Assembly (NCBI GenBank): GCA_003248655.1
Contig: QFPM01000015.1
Location: 1 to 64,000, forward strand
Direction: 5' to 3'
Length of the DNA stretch: 64,000 bases
From: Microbacterium sp.
GTDB taxonomy: Bacteria; Actinomycetota; Actinomycetes; Actinomycetales; Microbacteriaceae
Below, in pieces: positions 50,629 to 59,775 of this stretch. A program made the position numbers and the translations under genes. How positions within the stretch are numbered: the stretch's first letter is position 1; every line of letters begins with the position of its first letter. The notes under the pieces are model-generated. The model saw only the letters and a list, made by a program, of their open reading frames with translations. It had not been told where the DNA came from and did not search any database.

Positions 50629-51849
50629 TCAGCCGGCGAGCACGAGCCGCAACTGCTCCACGGCCCAGTCGAGCTCGGTCGCGCGGATGACGAGCGGCGG
50701 CGCGATGCGGATCGTCTGGCCGTGGGTGTCCTTCACGAGAACGCCCCGCGCGAGGAGCTTCTCGGCGACCTCGCGCCCGGTGCCGTGGGCGGGGTCGATG
50801 TCGATGCCCGCCCAGAGGCCCGCGATGCGCACGGTCGTCACGCCGTGCCCGATGAGCTCCTGTAGCGCGCCCGCGAGGTGCTCGCCGAGCGCCTGCGCGC
50901 GCGTCTGGAACTCGCCCGACGCGAGCATCTCGACGACCTGCAACCCGACGGCGACGGCGAGCGGGTTGCCACCGAAGGTCGATCCGTGCTCGCCCGGTTG
51001 GATGACGCCGAGCACCTCGCTGTCCGCGACGACGGCCGACAGCGGCACGATTCCGCCGCCGAGCGCCTTGCCGAGCAGGTACACGTCGGGAACGACCCCT
51101 TCGCGGTCGCACGCGAAGGTCGTACCGACGCGCGCGAGGCCCGACTGGATCTCGTCCGCGATGAACAGCACGTTCTCGCGGTCGCAGATCTCGCGGATCG
51201 CGCGCAGGTATCCCTCCGGCGGAATCACCACGCCCGCCTCGCCCTGGATCGGCTCGACGAGAACGGCCGCGGTGTTCTCGTCGATCGCGGCCTCGATCGC
51301 CTCGGCATCCCCGTACGGCACGGACACGAACCCGGGCGTGAACGGGCCGAAGCCCTCGCGCGCCTGCGGGTCGTCACTGAAGCTCACGATCGTGGTCGTG
51401 CGGCCGTGGAAGTTGCCGTCGGCGACGATGATCTTCGCCGCCCCCGCCGCGACGCCCTTGACCCGGTACGCCCACGCGCGTGCGACCTTGATGCCCGTCT
51501 CGACCGCCTCGGCGCCCGTGTTCATCGGCAGGACGAGATCCTTGCCGCACAGCTCCGCGAGCGCGGCCGCGAACGGGCCGAGCCGGTCGTTGTGGAAGGC
51601 GCGGCTCGTGAGCGTCACGCGCCCCAGCTGTTCGGTCGCCGCCGCGACGAGCGCGGGATGCCGGTGGCCGAAGTTGACCGCCGAATACGCCGACAGCAGG
51701 TCGAGGTAGCGCTTGCCGTCGACATCCGTCACCCACGCGCCCTCGGCGCGTGCGACGACGACGGGGAGGGGATGGTAGTTGTGCGCGACGTGCGCCTCTT
51801 CGGCGGTGATCAGCTCGCCCGTCAGGGCGTCAGTGGAGGTCGTGGTCAT
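50629..51849 (-). CDS. rocD: ornithine aminotransferase
   Basis: PLP enzyme that converts ornithine and 2-oxoglutarate to glutamate semialdehyde (P5C) and glutamate. The 406-residue protein has YLDLLSAYSAVNFGHRHP, NTGAEAVETGIKVARAW, the cofactor loop LFIADEIQSGLARVG and the PLP lysine in PDVYLLGKALGGGIVP, followed by GEHGSTFGGNPLAVAV. The ATG at 51,849 overlaps the ddaH stop by four bases. Product P5C can be oxidised by the PutA encoded 2 kb away. Confidence 0.94.
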   Translation of the reverse strand: MTTTSTDALTGELITAEEAHVAHNYHPLPVVVARAEGAWVTDVDGKRYLDLLSAYSAVNFGHRHPALVAAATEQLGRVTLTSRAFHNDRLGPFAAALAELCGKDLVLPMNTGAEAVETGIKVARAWAYRVKGVAAGAAKIIVADGNFHGRTTTIVSFSDDPQAREGFGPFTPGFVSVPYGDAEAIEAAIDENTAAVLVEPIQGEAGVVIPPEGYLRAIREICDRENVLFIADEIQSGLARVGTTFACDREGVVPDVYLLGKALGGGIVPLSAVVADSEVLGVIQPGEHGSTFGGNPLAVAVGLQVVEMLASGEFQTRAQALGEHLAGALQELIGHGVTTVRIAGLWAGIDIDPAHGTGREVAEKLLARGVLVKDTHGQTIRIAPPLVIRATELDWAVEQLRLVLAG

Positions 51850-52751
51850 CGCTTTCCTCGCAGTTCGAGAGTGCAGCACTTGATCCCGCCGCCGCCGAGC
51901 AGCAGCTCGGACAGGTCGACGAGCACAGGGGTGTAGCCCCGCTCGCGCAGCTGGGCCTCGAAGCCCGTCGCGCGCGGCGAGATGAAGACGTTGCGACCGT
52001 CGGAGGCGGAGTTCAGCCCGAAGACCGCGCCGTCGGCATCCGAGACGAGGATCGCGTCGGGGTAGCGTTCCTCGAGGATGCGGCGGGACTCGTCGTCGAA
52101 CGCCGTCGGGAGGTAGGCGATGTTCGCCTTCTCGACGCCGCCCGGGCCCTCGACGGGGTCGAGCACCGAGATCGCGGTGTCGAGGTGGTAGAACCGCGGG
52201 TCGACAAGCCGGAGCGACACGACCTCGCGGCCGAACACGTCGGCGACCTCGCGGTGGCTGTCGCCGACCGAACGGAACCCGGTGCCGGCGAGGATCGTGT
52301 CGCCGACGAGGAGGAAGTCTCCCTCGCCCTCCTGCACCTCGATCGGCTCGATCACCTCAAGGCCGTCCGCGGCGAACCAGTCCATGAACGGACGCTCCTC
52401 GCCGCGGCGCTCGTCGACACGAAAGCGCACGGCCAGCGCGCGCCCGTCGATGACGAATCCGCCGTTGGCGGTGTAGACCATGTCGGGCAGCCCCGGCACC
52501 GGGTCGATCAGCTCGACCTCGTGGCCGAGCGCGACGTAGGTGTCGTAGAGGCTCTGCCACTGCGCGACCGCCTTGGCAGTGTCGGTCGGCTTCGCGGGCT
52601 CCATCCACGGGTTGATCCGGTAGCTCACGGTGAAGTGCTCGGGGCGGCACATGAGGTACCGGCGATGCTGCTGGATGCGCTCAGCGCCTCCGCGCGGCGT
52701 GGAATCTTCGTGTGAAACCGGTTCCAGAATCGGGGCCTTTTCGATGGACAT
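51846..52751 (-). CDS. ddaH: dimethylarginine dimethylaminohydrolase-like amidinotransferase-fold enzyme
   Basis: A 301-residue member of the guanidine-modifying superfamily, related to DDAH. It has CRPEHFTVSYRINPWM near the N-terminus, DMVYTANGGFVIDGR, a His in DPRFYHLDTAISVL and the catalytic Cys in LLGGGGIKCCTLELRG. The likely product is citrulline or ornithine-type amino acids. In operon with rocD (ATGA overlap), so the pair probably funnels a guanidino compound to P5C. ATG at 52,751 fits the family start; the longer frame has no support. Confidence 0.88.
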   Translation of the reverse strand: MSIEKAPILEPVSHEDSTPRGGAERIQQHRRYLMCRPEHFTVSYRINPWMEPAKPTDTAKAVAQWQSLYDTYVALGHEVELIDPVPGLPDMVYTANGGFVIDGRALAVRFRVDERRGEERPFMDWFAADGLEVIEPIEVQEGEGDFLLVGDTILAGTGFRSVGDSHREVADVFGREVVSLRLVDPRFYHLDTAISVLDPVEGPGGVEKANIAYLPTAFDDESRRILEERYPDAILVSDADGAVFGLNSASDGRNVFISPRATGFEAQLRERGYTPVLVDLSELLLGGGGIKCCTLELRGKR

Positions 52752-52921
52752 CTCGCTCCTCGGTGATGAAGGGCGGCGGACGCTGTCCAGAGGCTCGTCG
52801 GCCCTTCTACCCACCGCGCCCGCGAGTGCGCGAGCGGGAGAGGAAAGGTCGTGTCGAGCACGCCGGAACCCATTGTGCCAGACGCGCGGCCAGGCTCCGG
52901 CTCGGAGGCGACAAAGGTAGG

Positions 52922-52936
52922 TAGATTTCTTATCTA
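52922..52936. promoter_or_regulatory. inverted repeat TAGAT-TTCTT-ATCTA at the TetR start
   Basis: A perfect 5-5-5 inverted repeat whose last base is the A of the TetR-like ATG. It lies between ddaH and the regulator gene and could be the regulator's own operator. Confidence 0.5.
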
Positions 52937-53691
52937 TGGGCCGTCGCACGGGTGACGAGACCCGCGCACTGCTGCTGCGGGTCGGAATGCAGATGCTGCT
53001 CGAGCGCGGCGTCTCCGCCGGCGTGCAGCACATTCGGCTTCAGGACGTCCTACGGCACGCGGGCCTCACGACCGGCGCCGCCTACCGCCTCTGGGCCGAC
53101 CAGAGCGACTATCAGCGCGACCTCGCCGTCGCCATGGTGCGGCTGCGCCTGAGCGGCCCCGCCGATTACGCGCGCACCGCCGTGGACGATCTTATCGCCG
53201 CGGGCGCAAGCGGCGACGACGTCATCCGTGCCGCGGCAGAGGCGCACATTCGCACGGCCGGGCGCGACATGGAAGACCCCGCAGACGCGCTCGACGCGCA
53301 GCAGTTCCTCATCTCACTCGCGCTGCGCTCGGCCGCGCAGACGTGGCCCGAACTCCGGGATGCCAGCAAGCAGCGTCACGACGAATCGATCGCCGACTTC
53401 GCGGAGTTCTACTCGTACGTGTTCGAGCGGTACGGGTTGCGGATGAAGTCGCCGCTCACGATCACGGACTTCACCGAGGCGATGGCGGCGATGGGAGAGG
53501 GCTATGCGATCCGCGCGCTCGAGGAACTCGAACACCCTCGGTACGACGTCTCCGAAGACGACGAGATGCCCGCAGGACAGTGGTCGTTGTTCGCGCTCGG
53601 GGTGCGTGCTCTCGTAAACGAGTTCACCGTCAGCATCGAGCCGGATGATCTGGAGTCTGACACCGCGGGCGGGAGCTCTGGGGCCGAGTGA
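52936..53691 (+). CDS. TetR-like transcriptional regulator
   Basis: A 251-residue protein. The N-terminal 65 residues form a TetR-type HTH (DETRALLLRVGMQMLLERGV, then RLQDVLRHAGLTTGAAYRLW), and the rest is helical, as in the ligand domain of this family. The divergent position next to ddaH-rocD suggests control of that operon or of itself. There is no Shine-Dalgarno sequence before the ATG. Region 53,692-53,900 after it is AT-richer than its surroundings and holds no gene. Confidence 0.8.
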   Translation: MGRRTGDETRALLLRVGMQMLLERGVSAGVQHIRLQDVLRHAGLTTGAAYRLWADQSDYQRDLAVAMVRLRLSGPADYARTAVDDLIAAGASGDDVIRAAAEAHIRTAGRDMEDPADALDAQQFLISLALRSAAQTWPELRDASKQRHDESIADFAEFYSYVFERYGLRMKSPLTITDFTEAMAAMGEGYAIRALEELEHPRYDVSEDDEMPAGQWSLFALGVRALVNEFTVSIEPDDLESDTAGGSSGAE

Positions 53692-53900
53692 TTCCCCCCA
53701 ACCCCAGAGCGACACTCCCCCCGGCGTGTCTTTGACGGCCCGACCATCGGCTCTAGGCCGTGCTGGAACCGGTCTCCGTCGGCGCTCCCCAGAAGCGCCA
53801 CTTGCCATGTTGGCGTGTTAAGCGGTCACAGGCTAGAAAGATAAATTATTTCTCTCGGTATCGAGCGATCCGTGCGCGGTGACTGAATAGCGGATCGGCG

Positions 53901-56900
53901 TCAGATGACGGGCCCGCTCCAGCGGTCGGGGTTGCCGAAGCGATGCGCGGTGATCGTGATCGACTGCTCGTGCAGGAACGGCAGCAGCTCGATGCGGCCC
54001 GCCGTCGTGACCTCGCCGGCGTAGACCGCGATGTCGGGGTCGCCACCCGTGGCCTCGGCGAGGCCCTGGTGCAGCGCCTCGACCGACGCCCTCGCGCCGA
54101 CCAGGCGCACCCGTCCGACGCCGCCGGCGGCTCGCGCGGTGCGGACACGGTCGATCCACTCGGCATCCGTCTCGACGTACACCGGCACGTCGACCTCGGC
54201 AAGCGCGCGGCGCACCCCGGCGGGAAGACCCACGGGTGCGCTAAGGATCACCGTCCCTCCCGCTCGGATGCCGGCGACGACGACCCGCAGCACGGCCTGC
54301 CACGTGGCGTCGCTCGTCGCGCGCACCGCGACCTCCACCGGGCGGTAACGGAAGAGGTTCCGCTCGACGCCGAGCTGCGAGACATCGCGCACGCGGCCGA
54401 ACTCGCGGTCCCACACGACGGCATCCGACAGCGCACCGCGGCGCAGCCACTCGAACGACCCGTAGTCGAGCGACGGCTGCGCCGACTCGATGAGCGCCGT
54501 GATGCGCGAGTCGAGGCCGCGCAGGTGCAGCGTCGACGACGGAGCGCCGCCCGCCGACGCGCGCCACGAGCCGAGGCCGACGAGGTAGTTCGGGCCACCC
54601 GCCTTCGTGCCCGCTCCGACCGACGAACGCTTCCATCCGCCGAACGGCTGGCGCTGCACGATGGCGCCGGTGATGCCGCGGTTGACGTAGAGGTTGCCGG
54701 CTTCGACGCCGTCAAGCCACAGCGCGAGATCGGCGGGATCCTGCGTGTACAGGCCCGCCGTGAGGCCGTAGGCGACAGCGTTCTGCAGCTCGATCGCTTC
54801 CGCGAGCGACGACGCGTGCAGCACCGACATCATCGGGCCGAAGAACTCCTCGAGGTGAGCGCGCGATCCCGGCTTCACCCCGACGCGGATGCCGGGGCGC
54901 CAGAGCCGGCCGGCGTACTCCGGTGCAGCGTTCTCGACGAGCCTCGGCTGGACGAGCCACTGCTCGCCCTCGTCGAGGGTCGTCAGCGCCCACTCGAGCT
55001 TGCCGCGCGGCGTCTCGACGACCGGGCCGACCTCGCTGCGCGGATCTGACGGCGCTCCGACGCGCAGCGACCCCGTGGCATCCACCAGCTGCCGCGCGAA
55101 GCGCTCCGAGCGCGCGACCGGCCCCACGAGAATCGCGAGGGAAGCCGCCGAGCACTTCTGCCCCGCGTGCCCGAAGGCGCTCTTGACGAGGTCGGATGCC
55201 GCGAGGTCGAGGTCGGCCGACGGCATGACGATCATGGCGTTCTTGCCGCTCGTCTCGGCGAGCAGCGGCAGGTCCGGCCGCCACGAGCGGAACAGCGCCG
55301 CCGTCTCCCACGAACCGGTCAGGATGACGCGGTCGACCCCGGGGTGCGAGATCAGCTGCTGTCCAAGGCCGCTTTCGTCGATGTCGACGAGCGCGAGGAC
55401 CTCGCGCGGGATGCCGGCCTGGTCGAATGCGTCCCAGATCGCCTCGGCAACGACCGCCGCGCACCGGCGGGCCTGCGGGGCCGGCTTGAACAGGACTCCC
55501 GACCCCGCGGCGAGCGCGGCGAGCACTCCGCCCGCCGGGATCGCGATGGGGAAGTTCCACGGCGGCGTCACGAGCGTCAGGCGCGCGGGCTCGAACACGG
55601 CTCCCGGCACGCGGTCGAGTTCGCGCGCCGTGGCGGCGTAGTAGTTCGCGAAATCGACCGCCTCGCTGATCTCGACATCGGCCTCGGCGAAGACCTTGCC
55701 CGTCTCGGATGCCGCGACCTCGATCAGCTCGCCACGGCGCGCCTCGAGGGCGCGAGCCGCGGCCTGCAGGACGGCCGCGCGCTCGGCGGCGGGGCGCGCG
55801 CCCCAGGCCTGGGCTGCGGATCGGACACCCGCGACGACGCCCTCGAGCGCGTCGGGGGCGTCGATGCGCGCGGCGGCGATCGTGGCATCCCCCGCCGTCG
55901 AGGTCTCGACGCGAGCGAGGATGCCAGCGGCCCACGCCCGGTTCGTCGGCAGCGCCGGGTCGGAGTCGGGAGTGTTCCGGAAGCCGGGCGCCCCCTCGGG
56001 CGCGCGGCCGGGCGCGCGGTCCTCGCGCTCGGCGTAGACGGCGGTCTCGACGAACCCGTCGCCCGCGAACGCGGCCAGCTCGTCATCGACGGCGCGCGCG
56101 ATGCCGAGCACCGCCTGGGTCAGCTCGGTCTGCGTCGCAGGTGCCGGGCGAACGAGGGACGGCGCGGGTTCCGCTGGCGCCGCCGTGCGGTCCTGCCGGC
56201 GGTTCGCGCCGACCGGGAGGGCCGGATCGCCCGCGCGCGCGAGCGACGCGACGAACCGCTCGCGCTCACGCTCGAACATCGCCGGGTCAGTCGCGAGATC
56301 GAACGCCGCGGAGAGGAAGTTGTCGCTCGATGCATTCTCTTCGAGCCGCCGCACGAGGTAGCTGATCGCGACGTCGAACTCGTCGGGGCGCACCACCGGC
56401 ACGTACAGCAGCACATGGCCCACTTCGCGCGTCACGGCCTCGACCTGGCCCTGCGCCATGCCGAGGAGCATCTCGACCTCGACGGCATCCTGTACGCCCC
56501 GCTCCCCCGCGAGCAGCCACGCGTAGGCGATGTCGAAGAGGTTGTGGCCGGCGACCCCGAGGCGCACGGCGCGGACGTTCTCCGGCTGCAGCGCGACGTC
56601 GAGGCAGCGCAGATACGACGCGTCCGAGTCGAGCTTCGATGCGTGCGTCGCGAGCTCCCAGCCGTGCATGACGGCATCCACCCGTTCCATCGCGAGGTTC
56701 GCGCCCTTGACGAGACGCACCTTGATGCGCGCGCCCCCGGCATTCACGCGCTGCTGCGCCCACGCCGTGAGCTGCTGGAGTGCGGGCAGCGCGTCGGGCA
56801 GGTACGCCTGCAGCACGATTCCCGCCTCGAGGCCCTGCAGCCGCGGGTCGTCGAGGATCCGCGTGAACACCGCGATCGTGAGGTCGAGGTCGCGGTACTC

Positions 56901-57560
56901 CTCCATGTCGAGGTTGATGAAGGTGCCGTCGGATGCCGCGGTCAGATACAGCGGCAGCAGCCGCTCGACGACGAGGTCGACGGTCTGATCGAACGCCCAC
57001 ATCGAGATGTGGCTCGCGATCGCCGACACCTTCACCGAGACGTAGTCGACGTCGCTGCGACGGATGAGGTCATGGATGCCGTCGAGCCGGCGCAGCGCCT
57101 CGTGCTCGCCGAGCACGGCCTCGCCGAGCAGGTTGAGGTTCAGCCGCGCCCCCGACTCGCGGATCGTCGCGAGGGCGGGGCCGAGCTTCTCGGGCCGCGC
57201 GTCGACGACGAGGTGCCCGACCATCTCGCGCAGCACCCGGCGCGCGATCGGCACGACGGGGCTCGGGAGCACGGGCGCGACCGCGCCGCCGGTGCGGACG
57301 GCGGCGCGCAGGTACCACGGCAGGAACGACGGCACGAGCGGCGCGACCCGCTGCAGGTTCGTCGCGGCGGCGCTCAGCGCCTCGGGGCGCATGACCCCGT
57401 CGACGAACCCGATCGTGAAGGGCAGTCCGTTGGGGTCCTTCAGCACCCCGGCGAGCCGCTCGGCGGCGGGGTCGACCTGCGCCTGGGCGGACTCGTCGAC
57501 CCATCGCGCGGCGAGGGCGATCGCGCGCTCGGCGAGCGGAGACATCTCGGGGTGGGGCAT
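53901..57560 (-). CDS. putA: bifunctional proline dehydrogenase / P5C dehydrogenase
   Basis: Oxidises proline to P5C (FAD domain) and P5C to glutamate (NAD aldehyde-dehydrogenase domain). The 1,219-residue protein has the PRODH barrel in the first half (NLLGEAVLGEHEA, RIKVRLVKGANLAMER, YLVRRLEENASSDN) and the ALDH domain in the second half (TPPWNFPIAIP, LAETSGKNAMIV, GHAGQKCSAASLAIL with catalytic Cys). A C-terminal extension of about 200 residues follows, as in longer PutA types. The N-terminal DNA-binding RHH domain of E. coli PutA is absent. The start at 57,560 is preceded by AGGAGG. Confidence 0.95.
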   Translation of the reverse strand: MPHPEMSPLAERAIALAARWVDESAQAQVDPAAERLAGVLKDPNGLPFTIGFVDGVMRPEALSAAATNLQRVAPLVPSFLPWYLRAAVRTGGAVAPVLPSPVVPIARRVLREMVGHLVVDARPEKLGPALATIRESGARLNLNLLGEAVLGEHEALRRLDGIHDLIRRSDVDYVSVKVSAIASHISMWAFDQTVDLVVERLLPLYLTAASDGTFINLDMEEYRDLDLTIAVFTRILDDPRLQGLEAGIVLQAYLPDALPALQQLTAWAQQRVNAGGARIKVRLVKGANLAMERVDAVMHGWELATHASKLDSDASYLRCLDVALQPENVRAVRLGVAGHNLFDIAYAWLLAGERGVQDAVEVEMLLGMAQGQVEAVTREVGHVLLYVPVVRPDEFDVAISYLVRRLEENASSDNFLSAAFDLATDPAMFERERERFVASLARAGDPALPVGANRRQDRTAAPAEPAPSLVRPAPATQTELTQAVLGIARAVDDELAAFAGDGFVETAVYAEREDRAPGRAPEGAPGFRNTPDSDPALPTNRAWAAGILARVETSTAGDATIAAARIDAPDALEGVVAGVRSAAQAWGARPAAERAAVLQAAARALEARRGELIEVAASETGKVFAEADVEISEAVDFANYYAATARELDRVPGAVFEPARLTLVTPPWNFPIAIPAGGVLAALAAGSGVLFKPAPQARRCAAVVAEAIWDAFDQAGIPREVLALVDIDESGLGQQLISHPGVDRVILTGSWETAALFRSWRPDLPLLAETSGKNAMIVMPSADLDLAASDLVKSAFGHAGQKCSAASLAILVGPVARSERFARQLVDATGSLRVGAPSDPRSEVGPVVETPRGKLEWALTTLDEGEQWLVQPRLVENAAPEYAGRLWRPGIRVGVKPGSRAHLEEFFGPMMSVLHASSLAEAIELQNAVAYGLTAGLYTQDPADLALWLDGVEAGNLYVNRGITGAIVQRQPFGGWKRSSVGAGTKAGGPNYLVGLGSWRASAGGAPSSTLHLRGLDSRITALIESAQPSLDYGSFEWLRRGALSDAVVWDREFGRVRDVSQLGVERNLFRYRPVEVAVRATSDATWQAVLRVVVAGIRAGGTVILSAPVGLPAGVRRALAEVDVPVYVETDAEWIDRVRTARAAGGVGRVRLVGARASVEALHQGLAEATGGDPDIAVYAGEVTTAGRIELLPFLHEQSITITAHRFGNPDRWSGPVI

Positions 57561-57660
57561 GGGGTCCTCCTGGGTCGCACGTCCAGACTGCACTGTCGTC
57601 ATCCGATCAGGATGGAGGATCACTATGATTCGAGAAAAGCGATGATCTCTCACCGATATC

Positions 57661-57680
57661 ATTCAGGCTTTCCGATGAAT
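57661..57680. promoter_or_regulatory. inverted repeat ATTCA-N10-TGAAT in the putA/LysR gap
   Basis: The divergent gap 57,561-57,685 is AT-rich. It contains ATTCA (57,661) and TGAAT (57,676), 15 bases apart in register, just before the LysR-type gene. It is a candidate binding site for that regulator. Confidence 0.45.
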
Positions 57681-57685
57681 AGAGG

Positions 57686-58585
57686 ATGCCCGTGTTCGAG
57701 CTGCGGCGGCTGCGACTCCTGCACGAGCTTGCGTTGCGCGGCACGCTCGCGGCCGTCGCGGAGGCGCTCTCGTACAGCCCCTCGACCATTTCGCAGCAGC
57801 TCGCGCAGCTCGAGCGGGATGCCGGCGTCGCGCTGCTCGTGCCCGACGGGCGCCGCGTACGCCTCACCGAGCACGGCGCCGCCCTCGCGGCGCACGCTGC
57901 CCGAGCGCTCGAGGCCGACGAGCGCATCCGCGGCGAGCTCGAAGAGCTGCAGCCCGGCATCGCCCCCGTCCGCGTCGCGGTGCTGCAGACGGCTGCCCGC
58001 ACGATCGTCCCGCGTGCGCTGACGCTGCTCGCCGAGCGCGCGCCCGCGTTGCGGGTCGAGCTCGCCGAGGTTCCGCCGGAGGAGGGCCTGTTCGAGCTCT
58101 CGGCGCGCGGGTTCGACCTCGCCGTCGCCGAACAGTATCCGGGACTCACCCGCGAGCACAGGCCGGGACTCGAGCGACACGTCCTCGGCACCGATCCCGT
58201 GCGTCTCGCCGTAAGGGGCAGGCGTGCGGCGCTGCACACCCTCACCGACCGCGCGTGGGTGATGGAGCCGCCCGGCACCGCGGCACGCGAGTGGGCCGTG
58301 CAGCAGTGCCGCGCCGCGGGCTTCGAGCCCGACGTCCGATACGAGCTCGCCGACCTCGGCGCGCACGTGTCGCTCATCGCCGCCGGTCACGCCGTCGGGA
58401 TGCTCCCCGACCTGCTGTGGGATGGGCGCCGTCCGCCGGTCACCCTGGGCGAGCTCCCCGGAGCGCCCGTGCGCGAGATCTTCGTCGCCTCACGTCGCGA
58501 AAGTGCGGCGCGACCGGGCATCCGTCTCGTCCACGACGCGCTCACGGGCGCCTTCGCCGAGCGGCGCGGCGAGACCGACCGCTAG
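57686..58585 (+). CDS. LysR-family transcriptional regulator
   Basis: A 299-residue regulator with the HTH at 3-62 (LRRLRLLHELALRGTLAAVA, EALSYSPSTISQQLAQLERD) and a periplasmic-binding-type effector domain. Divergent from putA, a classic arrangement for LysR regulators, so it probably activates putA in response to proline or a related compound. Start at 57,686 (MPVFELRRL), preceded by AGAGGA. Confidence 0.9.
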   Translation: MPVFELRRLRLLHELALRGTLAAVAEALSYSPSTISQQLAQLERDAGVALLVPDGRRVRLTEHGAALAAHAARALEADERIRGELEELQPGIAPVRVAVLQTAARTIVPRALTLLAERAPALRVELAEVPPEEGLFELSARGFDLAVAEQYPGLTREHRPGLERHVLGTDPVRLAVRGRRAALHTLTDRAWVMEPPGTAAREWAVQQCRAAGFEPDVRYELADLGAHVSLIAAGHAVGMLPDLLWDGRRPPVTLGELPGAPVREIFVASRRESAARPGIRLVHDALTGAFAERRGETDR

Positions 58586-58599
58586 CCCGTAAGTGCGGG

Positions 58600-59160
58600 T
58601 CAGTCCCAGAGGCTCGGGGCGGGCGCCTTCGTCGACGGCAGTGCGGCACCAACCGCCCAGTCCGTGATCCACTCGGGCAGCGGCGGCAGGTCGTCGGGGC
58701 GGCCGAGAGCCTCGAAGAGCTCGTCGGTGTTGACGACGCCGCCGGTCTTGCGCAGGAACCGCGCCCGCACGATCATCTCGGCGTACACCTCGCCCTTCAC
58801 GACCGCGCGATGGATCTGGTAGACCGCCTTGTCGTCGTGGCCGAGGATGCGGGATTCGACCGTGAACCGCTGCCACAGCTGCAGCGACTTGCGGAAGCTC
58901 ACCGTCTCGCTCGCGACGACGGCGTACCAGTCGCGCGCGGCCATGGCATCCCACAGGCCCGTGCGGATGAGCAGGTCGAAGCGGCCGAGATCGAACAGCG
59001 ACGCGTAGCGGCCGTTGTTCATGTGCATCAGCAGATCGATGTCGGTCGGCAGCGTCGTCAGCCGGACCCGCCCCACCGACCGCGGCGGAATCGGCCCGCG
59101 CCGACGCAGCAGGGTCTTCGCACGCCAGATCGTCAGCAGGGTCCGCCACCACACGTTCAC
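58600..59160 (-). CDS. hotdog-fold acyl-CoA thioesterase
   Basis: A 186-residue 4HBT/FcoT-like thioesterase of the THEM6/Them4-like group. It has LPTDIDLLMHMNNGRYASLF (the active-site region), FDLLIRTGLWDAM and SETVSFRKSLQLWQRFTVES. GTG start at 59,160 (VNVWWRTLL), seven bases after a TAGCAT box, is preferred to the longer ATG at 59,235, which would overlap the divergent acetyltransferase start. Confidence 0.85.
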   Translation of the reverse strand: MNVWWRTLLTIWRAKTLLRRRGPIPPRSVGRVRLTTLPTDIDLLMHMNNGRYASLFDLGRFDLLIRTGLWDAMAARDWYAVVASETVSFRKSLQLWQRFTVESRILGHDDKAVYQIHRAVVKGEVYAEMIVRARFLRKTGGVVNTDELFEALGRPDDLPPLPEWITDWAVGAALPSTKAPAPSLWD

Positions 59161-59224
59161 TCGGGGGATGCTACCGGCATCCGCCTGATTTCGCGTTTCT
59201 GCGCCCCCGACGTAGAGTCGGCCC

Positions 59225-59743
59225 ATGGAAGCCACCGTGCATACGTCGGCTGAGACCGGCGTCGTCGTCCGCCCCGTCCGTGACGTGGATGCCGAGGCCC
59301 TCGGCCGCGTCCACGCCGCCTGCTGGCACCAGACCTACGATCACCTGATCAGCAAGGCCGCGCTCGAGAACGTCTCGCCCAAGCGCCTCGCCGAGCTGTG
59401 GACGCACTGGGTGTCGCAGGGTCCCGAGTTCCGCATGTTCGCGGCGCTGGAGAGAGGCGAGATCGTCGGCTTCGCCGGCTCCGGCCCCGCGCGCGATCGT
59501 GACGCACCCCGCGCCCGCGAGCTGTACTTCATCTATCTGCTCGCCGACTACCAGGGCACGGGCATCGGCCAGCGCCTGCTCGACGCGACCGTGGATGCCG
59601 GCGAGCCTGCCTACCTGTGGGTCGCCGACGACAACCCCCGCGCGCACAGCTTCTACACGCGCAACGGGTTCTCGCTCGACGGCGCGACGCACACCGAGCC
59701 GTTCCTCGGCGAGACGCTGACCGAGGTCCGCTTCGTCCGCTGA
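59225..59743 (+). CDS. GNAT-family N-acetyltransferase
   Basis: A 172-residue acetyltransferase. It has VRPVRDVDAEALGRVHAACW, the acetyl-CoA loop region YLLADYQGTGIGQRLLDATV (Q/RxxGxG/A as QGTGIG) and WVADDNPRAHSFYTRNGFSL. The acceptor cannot be deduced. TAGAGT ends six bases before the ATG, a leaderless start; it is divergent from the thioesterase. Confidence 0.92.
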   Translation: MEATVHTSAETGVVVRPVRDVDAEALGRVHAACWHQTYDHLISKAALENVSPKRLAELWTHWVSQGPEFRMFAALERGEIVGFAGSGPARDRDAPRARELYFIYLLADYQGTGIGQRLLDATVDAGEPAYLWVADDNPRAHSFYTRNGFSLDGATHTEPFLGETLTEVRFVR

Positions 59744-59775
59744 GGCGTCTGCCCCGGCATCCGCTGGCGTGTGCG

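Noticed and set aside
55167..58022. A 951-codon + strand frame opposite putA
   Set aside because: Composition is the typical Arg/Glu/Asp/Val-rich antisense shadow of high-GC coding DNA; putA on the other strand has full domain support.
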